Of a DNA stretch of 11,134 bases, positions 1 through 6,468 are shown in pieces. Within the stretch, counting starts at the first letter, position 1. The number at the start of each line of letters is the position of its first letter. Below the pieces are notes generated by a model, which ran no database searches, was not told the DNA's origin, and saw only the letters and a program-made list of their open reading frames with translations. The stretch comes from Alphaproteobacteria bacterium. GTDB taxonomy: Bacteria; Pseudomonadota; Alphaproteobacteria; Rhizobiales; Devosiaceae. Location of the stretch: assembly GCA_013152625.1 (NCBI GenBank), contig JAADFY010000062.1, positions 1 to 11,134 of the forward strand, given 5' to 3'. Made by a program: the position numbers and the translations under genes.

Positions 1-81
1 GCCTAGAATTTCAGGGTCATTCAGAGCGGCCCAGACCCGGTCACGGGTGGCAGAAATCACATAAGTACCGGAAAATTTCAC
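1..81 (-). CDS. CoxG-like SRPBCC family protein, N-terminal fragment
   Basis: Only the first 27 codons are present; the gene continues past the left edge. Read on the minus strand from a GTG at 81-79, the frame gives VKFSGTYVISATRDRVWAAL followed by NDPEILG. This matches the start of CoxG (carbon monoxide dehydrogenase subunit G) and related SRPBCC lipid-binding-fold proteins, which typically begin with a short strand, then a helix containing a VW-AL-DPE-L pattern. CoxG proteins are membrane-associated accessory or recruitment factors of molybdenum CO dehydrogenases, but many bacteria carry CoxG-like proteins of unknown role. An AAAGG ribosome-binding site lies 7 bases before the GTG. The nearest upstream ATG is out of frame and soon meets a stop. 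The gene is divergent from the 213-1397 gene. The assignment rests on a short fragment, so the family is likely but the exact function is open. Confidence 0.65.
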   Translation of the reverse strand, partial: MKFSGTYVISATRDRVWAALNDPEILG

Positions 82-212
82 GTTTGAGCCTTTACCTGCG
101 TCATTTTCGCACCAATATCATCGAAATAAACATTGGACGGGCCGCCCGCAATTGTCAGAACAATGATAAGCGGAAACAAATGCAACCGAATGGACCATGA
201 AAAGGGGACAAA
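82..212. promoter_or_regulatory. Divergent intergenic region (CoxG-like gene / TelA-like cluster)
   Basis: These 131 bases separate two divergently read genes and should hold both promoters. They are more AT-rich than the flanking coding DNA. A TTGTCA at 152-157 could be a -35 element for the plus-strand cluster, but the matching -10 position (about 175-180) is poor. The ribosome-binding site for the plus gene is AAGGGG at 202-207, 5 bases before the ATG at 213. No strong sigma-70 promoter can be assigned by eye on either strand. Confidence 0.45.
151..164. promoter_or_regulatory. Possible operator: inverted repeat ATTGT-N4-ACAAT
   Basis: A perfect 5-bp inverted repeat, ATTGT CAGA ACAAT, sits in the middle of the divergent intergenic region and overlaps a -35-like TTGTCA. 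A second short GC palindrome, CGGGC-C-GCCCG, lies just upstream at 138-148. The position and dyad symmetry fit a repressor or activator site able to control both directions. A 5-bp arm can occur by chance, so this is a weak call, and no regulator is identifiable in the window. Confidence 0.3.
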
Positions 213-1397
213 ATGGCGAATGATCTGGCGGAAAAGCCACTGCAATATCTTGACAAGGCAATGGGCGCCATTCGTGAAATCGGACTGTGGCCGGAAGTCA
301 CAGAGGAACAGCCCATCAACGGGCTTCTCGCAGAGATCACCGAGCTTGATGAAACACGGGTGGTGCTGATCGGGCGGACACTCAACCAGGCGTCCGCGTT
401 TAACGAAGTGGTGCGCGAACAGGTGGCGGCGATGAAAATCGGGGCCCGTTATGAGGACATCACCAAAGGCTTTGATTCGATTCGCGACGACGCCAAGGCC
501 ATGGTCGACCAGCTCGATGACGGCAAAATGGACATTTTGGAGCGTGCTTCGAACGTCTGGATGAAACTTTCCCGGGGCGACATTGCGGATCGATTTGAAA
601 AAATCCGGAAAATCTATCTCGAGGTCTCCCGGGACACCAAGGATCAGGTCAATCGCGAGCGGATCATACTGGAGGCGTACCGGGATTTTCGCGGCGCGTT
701 AAAACAAAGCGAAGTGATGGCCCTTGAAGTAATGGGCAAGGCGGAAGCCAAACTCGGCGAGCGGCAAAAAAGCCTGAAAGCGGCGGCGGAGGTTCTGGCG
801 GCCTTTTCCGAGGGTACCCCGGCGGACCGGGCCCGGCTGGAAATGACCCGGGACGAACGGGTGCGCGACCTGCAGAACGAAGACCGGCGCTATCAGATCG
901 CCAAGGATTTAAGCGACAATCTGACCATTTCGTACAATACTTCCGAAGTGGTCATGGCCCGCCTCATGCAGACCACAAGTGCCAAGGAACGGGTGTATCA
1001 GCAGTCCATTGCTTTCTTTTCCACCAACGAGACGGTTTTAACGGCCCTGTCGGCTTCGTTTACAGGCATGTTCGGCCTGCACGAAAGCACCGAAACCCTG
1101 AACGCCATGAAAGAGGGCATGTCCAAATCCCTGGAAACCCTGTCCGAAATCGGTGACAAGGTGCACGAAGAAGCGCTCAAGGCGGGTTATGGCCCCACCA
1201 TTCGCGCCGACGCGGTGCGTAAACTGGTGGAGAGTGTGGTCAATTTTCAGGAAAAGTCCCGGGTGATCATTGGAGAAATGCGCAAGTTGTCCACCGAGAA
1301 CTCGGCGGAGATCCGCGATGCGGTGGAAGACGGCAAAAAACGGCTGGCAACGCTGGCGGCGCAGGGCAATGCGCTGATGGCGGAGACCGCCAGGTAA
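213..1397 (+). CDS. TelA-like (toxic anion resistance-like) helical protein
   Basis: A 394-residue soluble, almost wholly helical protein with no signal peptide, no membrane segment and no cysteine visible. Roughly residues 130-240 and 285-394 are heptad-rich and probably coiled coil. The layout resembles the TelA/KlaA/YaaN family, whose usual length is about 350-400 residues. That family has a long charged helix, then an RVxDL-type segment (here RVRDLQNEDRRYQIAKDLSD, around 217-236). A less charged stretch follows (here YQQSIAFFSTNETVLTALSA, around 263-282), then a helix ending in TLNAMKEGMSKSLETL. Sequence identity to classical TelA looks low, so this is a distant relative at best. TelA proteins are linked to tellurite, antibiotic and envelope-stress tolerance, but their biochemistry is poorly known. 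The start is supported by AAGGGG 5 bases upstream. It is the first gene of a three-gene operon, with 12 bases before the next start. Function is not established. Confidence 0.6.
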   Translation: MANDLAEKPLQYLDKAMGAIREIGLWPEVTEEQPINGLLAEITELDETRVVLIGRTLNQASAFNEVVREQVAAMKIGARYEDITKGFDSIRDDAKAMVDQLDDGKMDILERASNVWMKLSRGDIADRFEKIRKIYLEVSRDTKDQVNRERIILEAYRDFRGALKQSEVMALEVMGKAEAKLGERQKSLKAAAEVLAAFSEGTPADRARLEMTRDERVRDLQNEDRRYQIAKDLSDNLTISYNTSEVVMARLMQTTSAKERVYQQSIAFFSTNETVLTALSASFTGMFGLHESTETLNAMKEGMSKSLETLSEIGDKVHEEALKAGYGPTIRADAVRKLVESVVNFQEKSRVIIGEMRKLSTENSAEIRDAVEDGKKRLATLAAQGNALMAETAR

Positions 1398-1409
1398 GAC
1401 CTGTACGAA

Positions 1410-2402
1410 ATGGCCCCCAAGACAAAAATCGCCGCAAAGGATTCCAGATCTTTGGACAGGGCGCCTTCGGACAAGGCGCCTTCGGACAAGGCGCCTCTGG
1501 ACGACGTCATGCTGGCCATGGATGTGGTGGACACGTTACGCCACAGGCAGGGGCTGGTTGACCGGGAACTGGGGGAGGCGGACCGGGCCGACCAGCTGAT
1601 ATCCCGGTTGCGCAAGATATACGCCGACCAGGGCATCGAAGTGCCCGACCGCATTTTGCAAGAAGGGGTGGAAGGGCTTACCCAGAGCCGTTTTGAATAT
1701 ACTCCGCCGGCGGCCGGGTTGGCGACTTCGGCGGCAAAACTATATGTGTCGCGGGGCAAATGGGGGCGTTGGGTTACCGGGCTGGTTGTCGTTGTGGCGC
1801 TGGGGCTGGGGGGCTATCAGTTTGGCTATGTGCCCTGGGTTGCGGCCCAGAAATCGGAACTGGCCAATCAGCTGGCAAGCGGTCTGCCAGCGCGCATGGA
1901 CGAACTGCGCGAGGCCATATTTGTCGACACAAAACAGCAGTCCGCTGTCCGGCAGGCCGATGCCATCAGAGAACGGGGTAAAATTTCCGCCCGCGAGGGC
2001 GATCTTGCCGGAGCCCGCAAGGCAGTGGCTGACCTGAGAGAAATTCGTGATAAATTACGCCAGGAGTATTCGCTCCGGGTGGTCAATCGCGACGGGGTGG
2101 ACAGCGGTGTGTGGACCATCCCAGCGGCCAACAACGCGGCCACCAATTTTTATGTCATTGTCGAGGCGATCACCGCCGACAACAAAGCCCTAAGTCTGCC
2201 CATCGCCAACGAGGAAACCGGCGAGGTGGAAAATGTCAGCCTCTGGGGTCTGCGGGTATCGGAGGCCGTGTTCAACAATGTGCGGGCCGACAAGGCCGAT
2301 GACGGCATCATTCAGCAAAATATCATTGGTCTGAAGCAGTACGGGTTTTTGGAAGTTGACTATGTGGCGCCGGTGCTCGGGGGGACCATAACCCGATGGT
2401 GA
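1410..2402 (+). CDS. Single-pass membrane protein, DUF6384-like
   Basis: A 330-residue protein. Residues 1-33 are a low-complexity, lysine/aspartate-rich leader containing a repeated DKAPS unit. Residues 34-95 are a charged helical domain (LAMDVVDTLRHRQ). One hydrophobic segment lies at about 121-139 (WVTGLVVVVALGLGGYQFG), preceded by SRGKWGR. The positive-inside rule therefore puts the N-terminal 120 residues in the cytoplasm and the C-terminal 190 outside the inner membrane. Residues about 145-222 form a helical stalk, and 222-330 a probable beta-rich domain (SGVWTIPAANNAATNFYVIV, then DKADDGIIQQ, ending in GGTITRW). I recall these C-terminal signatures from the uncharacterised DUF6384 family, from memory only. 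The ribosome-binding site before 1410 is weak. An ATG at 1509 (residue 34) would skip the repeat but has no clear site either, so the upstream start is kept. It follows the TelA-like gene by 12 bases. No function is known. Confidence 0.6.
   Translation: MAPKTKIAAKDSRSLDRAPSDKAPSDKAPLDDVMLAMDVVDTLRHRQGLVDRELGEADRADQLISRLRKIYADQGIEVPDRILQEGVEGLTQSRFEYTPPAAGLATSAAKLYVSRGKWGRWVTGLVVVVALGLGGYQFGYVPWVAAQKSELANQLASGLPARMDELREAIFVDTKQQSAVRQADAIRERGKISAREGDLAGARKAVADLREIRDKLRQEYSLRVVNRDGVDSGVWTIPAANNAATNFYVIVEAITADNKALSLPIANEETGEVENVSLWGLRVSEAVFNNVRADKADDGIIQQNIIGLKQYGFLEVDYVAPVLGGTITRW
1461..1505 (+). repeat. 15-bp tandem repeat in frame, about 3 copies
   Basis: The unit GCGCCTTCGGACAAG occurs identically at 1461-1475 and 1476-1490, with a third, diverged copy (GCGCCTCTGGACGAC) at 1491-1505. 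The preceding bases resemble a partial further copy. Because 15 is a multiple of 3, copy changes add or remove APSDK units without shifting the frame. It lies in the unstructured N-terminal leader of the membrane protein. Confidence 0.85.
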
Positions 2403-2427
2403 TTTTTCAACCGGGGGACCTGACGCC

Positions 2428-3912
2428 ATGTTGAGCGGTCCCAAAGCACTCGGCTCGATTACCGAAGCGTTGCGCGATATTCGGGCCCAGGAGCAAACGG
2501 TTCTGGGGCGTCTGGCGCGCACTTCGGAAAAAATCGCCCGGTTGCGCGAAACAGAAGCGGGCCATTTCGTTTCGCTGGCGGAAACCCGTCTGGATCAGGG
2601 GGCCGATGAAGGGCTGCGAGGCCGCCTGTCCCGGGCCGAGGCCAAGGCCCGGGCGATGATCAAACAGCATCAAAAGGCGACCAAAGCGACGCGGGCGGAG
2701 GCGCAAAGGCTGGAAGACGATCTGGAGGCGCTGGCCGAAGAACGCGGATTAAAAATCGAAGACCTGGAAGAGGCGGAGACCTTGCTGGAGGCGGTGGCGA
2801 AAAAGGTCATGGTCAGCTTGAAAAACGACACGGGGTTTGTTGCACAGCGCAAGGAACTGGAACGGCTCGAAGACATGGCCGACGCGGCCATGGAAAAAAC
2901 CGAACAGGCCGAGACGGCCCGGGAGGAAAAAGGGCGTCCTTATCGGGACGACCCGCTTTTTTCCTACCTGTGGGATCGCGGCTACGGCACCAAAACCTAC
3001 CGGGCCAACAATCTGGTGCGCATGGGCGACAACTGGGTGGCGGGACTTTGCCGGTATCTGGCGGCCCGGCCCAATTTTGCCATGCTAAACGAAATCCCCT
3101 TACGATTGCGCGAACATGCCGAACGGCTGGCCGGGGATGCTGAAGGCGCTGCCGAAGGGCTCGAAGAGACTGAAATTTTGGCAGTGGACAAGGCCGGAGG
3201 CAAAAGTCATCGCACGGCGATACTGGCCGCCCAGGCCGAAATCGACCGGATCGATGCACAAATCGTTGAAGCGGAAGATGCCCGGGAGGAGGCGCTTCGC
3301 GCCCAGCGACAATATGCCGAGGGCAGTGACCCCGCTTTTAAGGACGCGGTTAATCTGTTGGCGCAAAGTCTGGCGGAAGAAGATGTGTCGGTGCTCATGG
3401 CCGAGGCAAGGCGCACCGAAACAGGCAAGGACGACGGTATCGTTGCCCGTATCGAAGGGGTGCGGCGCCAGGTGGAGGGCGAAGAGCTCGAAGCAGGGGA
3501 GGACCGGGACCGGATCAAGGTTCTCGCCCAGCGCCGGCGGGAACTTGAAGACATTGCCTATGAGTTCAAGAAATCGAGATTTGACGATCCGCGTTCCTCG
3601 TTTGGCCAGGACGATCTTGTGGGCGATCTGCTTAGCGAATTTTTGCGCGGCGCGATCTCGGCGGGCACGTACTGGGGGTATTGGCGCAGTTCGCAATCGT
3701 GGCGGGGTGGCGCCGGATTACCCGGCGGCCGGGTAGGATTGCCCCGCTCGGGCACCGGCCCTTCTCCCTGGGGCGGTCGCAAAAGAAGCCGGTCCAGATC
3801 GCGACCGTCGCGCGCCCGGTCGTCCGGCAGTGGTTCGGGGTTTTCGCGGCCCCGATCGGGCACGCGGGGCCGGCGTCGCTCAAAAGGTTTTAAGACCGGC
3901 GGCGGATTCTAA
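2428..3912 (+). CDS. Large coiled-coil protein with basic Arg/Ser/Gly-rich tail
   Basis: A 494-residue protein of a family I do not recognise by name. Residues about 10-165 are charged, heptad-rich helix (coiled coil). Residues 166-230 are a compact non-coil insert with aromatic and proline content (PYRDDPLFSYLWDRGYGTKT, then NWVAGLCRYLAARPNFAMLN and EIPLRLREHAERL). Residues 262-382 are a second coiled coil. Residues 387-425 (DDLVGDLLSEFLRGAISAGT, then YWGYWRSSQSW) form an amphipathic linker. Residues 426-494 are disordered and basic: from 451 to the end there are 13 Arg and 3 Lys in 44 residues, with RSRSRS and SGSGSG runs and a GFKTGGGF terminus. No acidic residue occurs after Glu404. There is no signal peptide or membrane helix. 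The start at 2428 has GGGGG 8-10 bases upstream, and the gene begins 25 bases after the membrane-protein gene. Its stop overlaps that of edd by 4 bases. Function unknown; a scaffold binding membrane or nucleic acid is only a guess. Confidence 0.6.
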   Translation: MLSGPKALGSITEALRDIRAQEQTVLGRLARTSEKIARLRETEAGHFVSLAETRLDQGADEGLRGRLSRAEAKARAMIKQHQKATKATRAEAQRLEDDLEALAEERGLKIEDLEEAETLLEAVAKKVMVSLKNDTGFVAQRKELERLEDMADAAMEKTEQAETAREEKGRPYRDDPLFSYLWDRGYGTKTYRANNLVRMGDNWVAGLCRYLAARPNFAMLNEIPLRLREHAERLAGDAEGAAEGLEETEILAVDKAGGKSHRTAILAAQAEIDRIDAQIVEAEDAREEALRAQRQYAEGSDPAFKDAVNLLAQSLAEEDVSVLMAEARRTETGKDDGIVARIEGVRRQVEGEELEAGEDRDRIKVLAQRRRELEDIAYEFKKSRFDDPRSSFGQDDLVGDLLSEFLRGAISAGTYWGYWRSSQSWRGGAGLPGGRVGLPRSGTGPSPWGGRKRSRSRSRPSRARSSGSGSGFSRPRSGTRGRRRSKGFKTGGGF

Positions 3913-5714
3913 AAGATACTGGCGCCTTTATCGGCGGGGCCGACGCTGGCCCGCATGCGGGGCTCGCGGCCCATGCCCTCGTGCTGATCGCCCAGATCGG
4001 CCCGGGCCGGGCTGCGGGCGGCAAATTCGGCCTCGTCCACCAGCACATCCAACGTGCCGTTTTCCACATCGAGCCGGATCATGTCGCCATCGCGAATGCG
4101 GGCAATGGGGCCGTCACAAATGGCCTCGGGGGTGAGATGAATGGCGGCGGGCACCTTGCCCGAAGCACCCGACATGCGCCCGTCGGTTAAAAGTGCCACT
4201 TTAAGACCCCGGTCCAAAAGGACGCCCAAAGGCGGGGTCAACCGGTGCAACTCGGGCATGCCAATGGCCCGGGGACCGGCAAAACGCAATACGGCAACCA
4301 TGTCCGAGGTCAATGCGCCGGTCTTGAATGCCCCCTGAAGCTGGGACTGGGATTTGAATACCCGCGCCGGGGCCTCGATGAACCGGTGTTCGGGTTTGAC
4401 CGCGGAAGTCTTGATGATCGCCTGACCCAGATTGCCGGCAAGCAGTTTTAAGCCGCCGGTGGCGCCAAACGGTTTTTCGGCAGACCCCAGCACCTTCGGA
4501 TCGGCCGATTTTTCGGGCGCAGGCACAAATTCCAGACCCCCATTTCTAAGAGCCGGTTCGACGCAATAGCGTTCCAGCCCTTCGCCAAGGATCGTTGTGA
4601 CATCACCATGCAAAAGCCCGGCCCCGAGCAGTTCCCTGATCAGAACCGGCACACCGCCGGCGGCATGAAAGTGGTTTACATCGGCAGATCCGTTTGGATA
4701 GACCCGGGCCAGCAGCGGGACGGCTGCGGAAAGATCCGACATGTCGGCCCAGGTGATACAGACACCGGCGGCGGCGGCCATGGCCACAAGGTGAATGGCA
4801 TGGTTGGTGGACCCGCCGGTGGCCAGCAGTCCGACAATACCGTTGACGATGGTTTTGACCCCAATTACCCGGCAGACCGGAATGTAGGTGTCCCCCGCGT
4901 CGGTAATTGACAGGGCAACCTGCACCGCCGCTTTTGTCAGCTGAGCGCGCAGTTGCGTACCGGGATTGACAAAACTGGCGCCGGGCAGATGCAGCCCCAT
5001 GATTTCCATGAGCATCTGATTGGAATTGGCGGTGCCGTAAAAAGTGCAGGTACCGGGGGAATGATAGGATTTCGCTTCGGCTTCCAGCAAGGTTTTGCGG
5101 TCCACCCTGCCCTCGGCAAACAATTGGCGAACCCGGGCCTTTTCGTCGTTGGGCAGGCCGGTGGGCATGGGCCCGGCGGGCACAAAAACCGCAGGCAAAT
5201 GACCAAAACTTAACGCGGCGATCAAAAGGCCGGGCACAATCTTGTCGCACACCCCTAAAAAAAGCGCCGCATCAAACATATTGTGGGACAGGCCCACCGC
5301 CGCCGACATGGCAATCAGATCACGGGAGAACAGCGACAGGTCCATGCCGGGCTGGCCCTGGGTCACCCCGTCGCACATGGCGGGAACGCCGCCGGCAACC
5401 AAGGCGGTCGCCCCCATTTCCCGGGCCGCCGCCCGTATCTGTTCGGGATAGTCCTCAAACGGCTGATGGGCCGACAACATATCATTGTAGGCGGTGATTA
5501 TGCCGATATTCAACGCCGTATCGCCGGCCAGCGCCGCCTTGTCGCCGGGTGTGCAGGCGGCAAAACCATGGGCGAGATTTCCGCAGCTTAAAATGGCGCG
5601 GTTGATGCCGGCCCGATGCTGCCGGCCCATGCGCTCAAGGTAATCGGCCCGTGTCCGGGTGCTGCGTTGGGCAATACGGGCGGTGACCTCAATCAGGGTC
5701 GCGTTTAACGGCAT
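3909..5714 (-). CDS. edd: 6-phosphogluconate dehydratase
   Basis: Edd converts 6-phosphogluconate to 2-keto-3-deoxy-6-phosphogluconate (KDPG), the defining dehydration of the Entner-Doudoroff pathway, in the cytoplasm using a [4Fe-4S] cluster. The 601-residue length is typical. The N-terminal LSCGNLAHGFAAC block (about 42-54) separates Edd from the related dihydroxyacid dehydratase IlvD. The three cysteines conserved in the IlvD/Edd family are present: Cys114 in PAMCDGVTQGQPGMD, Cys156 in FLGVCDKIVPG and Cys223 in GTCTFYGTANSNQM. It is last in the operon, 37 bases after pgl. The start ATG at 5714-5712 has only a weak GGTAAG upstream, consistent with a distal operon gene. The TAG stop overlaps the stop of the convergent coiled-coil gene. 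The KDPG aldolase gene eda, which often neighbours edd, is absent from the window. Confidence 0.97.
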   Translation of the reverse strand: MPLNATLIEVTARIAQRSTRTRADYLERMGRQHRAGINRAILSCGNLAHGFAACTPGDKAALAGDTALNIGIITAYNDMLSAHQPFEDYPEQIRAAAREMGATALVAGGVPAMCDGVTQGQPGMDLSLFSRDLIAMSAAVGLSHNMFDAALFLGVCDKIVPGLLIAALSFGHLPAVFVPAGPMPTGLPNDEKARVRQLFAEGRVDRKTLLEAEAKSYHSPGTCTFYGTANSNQMLMEIMGLHLPGASFVNPGTQLRAQLTKAAVQVALSITDAGDTYIPVCRVIGVKTIVNGIVGLLATGGSTNHAIHLVAMAAAAGVCITWADMSDLSAAVPLLARVYPNGSADVNHFHAAGGVPVLIRELLGAGLLHGDVTTILGEGLERYCVEPALRNGGLEFVPAPEKSADPKVLGSAEKPFGATGGLKLLAGNLGQAIIKTSAVKPEHRFIEAPARVFKSQSQLQGAFKTGALTSDMVAVLRFAGPRAIGMPELHRLTPPLGVLLDRGLKVALLTDGRMSGASGKVPAAIHLTPEAICDGPIARIRDGDMIRLDVENGTLDVLVDEAEFAARSPARADLGDQHEGMGREPRMRASVGPADKGASIF

Positions 5715-5751
5715 GGGTTCTTACCAGTTTGAGAGTTGTCAGCGGAAACAG

Positions 5752-6468
5752 TCAGGGGCACCAGTAGATGACAGGCGCGGGATCGGTCTGGCGCAAAACG
5801 GCGCGGACCGGCATGTCCGAAACCGCACCGCTTCCCAAAGCCCGTTTTAAGGTATCCGCTTTTTCCTGCCCCTGAATATGAAGGATGAGGTTTCGGGTCT
5901 CAAGCAGTCGGGCGAGGGTGAACGTGACCCTGGGCTCCCCGGCCCCGGGGGCGCGCATGGGTATCAGTTCGCCTTGTGTTGCCGGATCGAGGGCGGCTGT
6001 CAGGTTGTCGCCGCCGGGGAAAAACGAGGCGGTGTGGCCGTCATTGCCCATTCCGAGAATGACCGCATCAAACGGGCGGGGCAGGTTGCCAAGGTTTTTG
6101 GTGACTTGCCGGAGCCCGTCTTCAATATTTTCGGCCCTAACATACAAAGGCACCAGCGTGGCGGCAGCGGCGGGTCCGGCGAGCAGATTTTCCTTAACCA
6201 ACGCCCCGTTGGAGCGGTCGGACGTGGGGGGGACCCAGCGCTCGTCGACCAGCGACACCCCCACGTTTGACCAATCCAGCGGTCGGCGTGACAGGGCGGC
6301 AAAAAACCGCTTCGGGGTCGAGCCACCGGACAAAAGGATCGAGGCCCGACCGCGAGCCTTTATCCCCTCGGTCAGCGCGGTCGCGACCTTTGTGGCCAAC
6401 GCTTCGGCCAACGTTTCGGCATCCGGGAAATTTTCGCGGCGGGGGGCAATTTCAGGCAAGGGGGTCAT
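5752..6468 (-). CDS. pgl: 6-phosphogluconolactonase (DevB type)
   Basis: Pgl hydrolyses 6-phosphogluconolactone, the Zwf product, to 6-phosphogluconate. The 238-residue protein carries the family blocks ILLSGGSTPKRFF (44-56), SLVDERWVPP-SNG (72-88) and ILGMGNDGHTASFFPGG (137-153), where the lactonase active-site residues lie, and has normal length. The open frame extends much further upstream, but that part is the antisense-free overlap with zwf in another frame and is not Pgl-like. An ATG at 6468 is chosen because GAGGA lies exactly 5 bases before it. An ATG four codons earlier, at 6480, lacks such a site. With this start the gene overlaps the end of zwf by 17 bases, implying translational coupling of the two enzymes. 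Confidence 0.94.
   Translation of the reverse strand: MTPLPEIAPRRENFPDAETLAEALATKVATALTEGIKARGRASILLSGGSTPKRFFAALSRRPLDWSNVGVSLVDERWVPPTSDRSNGALVKENLLAGPAAAATLVPLYVRAENIEDGLRQVTKNLGNLPRPFDAVILGMGNDGHTASFFPGGDNLTAALDPATQGELIPMRAPGAGEPRVTFTLARLLETRNLILHIQGQEKADTLKRALGSGAVSDMPVRAVLRQTDPAPVIYWCP

Noticed and set aside
197..223. Eight-codon upstream frame overlapping the start of the TelA-like gene
   Set aside because: It has no distinct ribosome-binding site of its own and no amino-acid bias suggesting attenuation; probably chance.
3100..3696. 198-codon minus-strand open frame opposite the coiled-coil gene
   Set aside because: It is antisense to a frame with consistent coiled-coil coding character and a good ribosome-binding site; no motif is seen in the antisense product.
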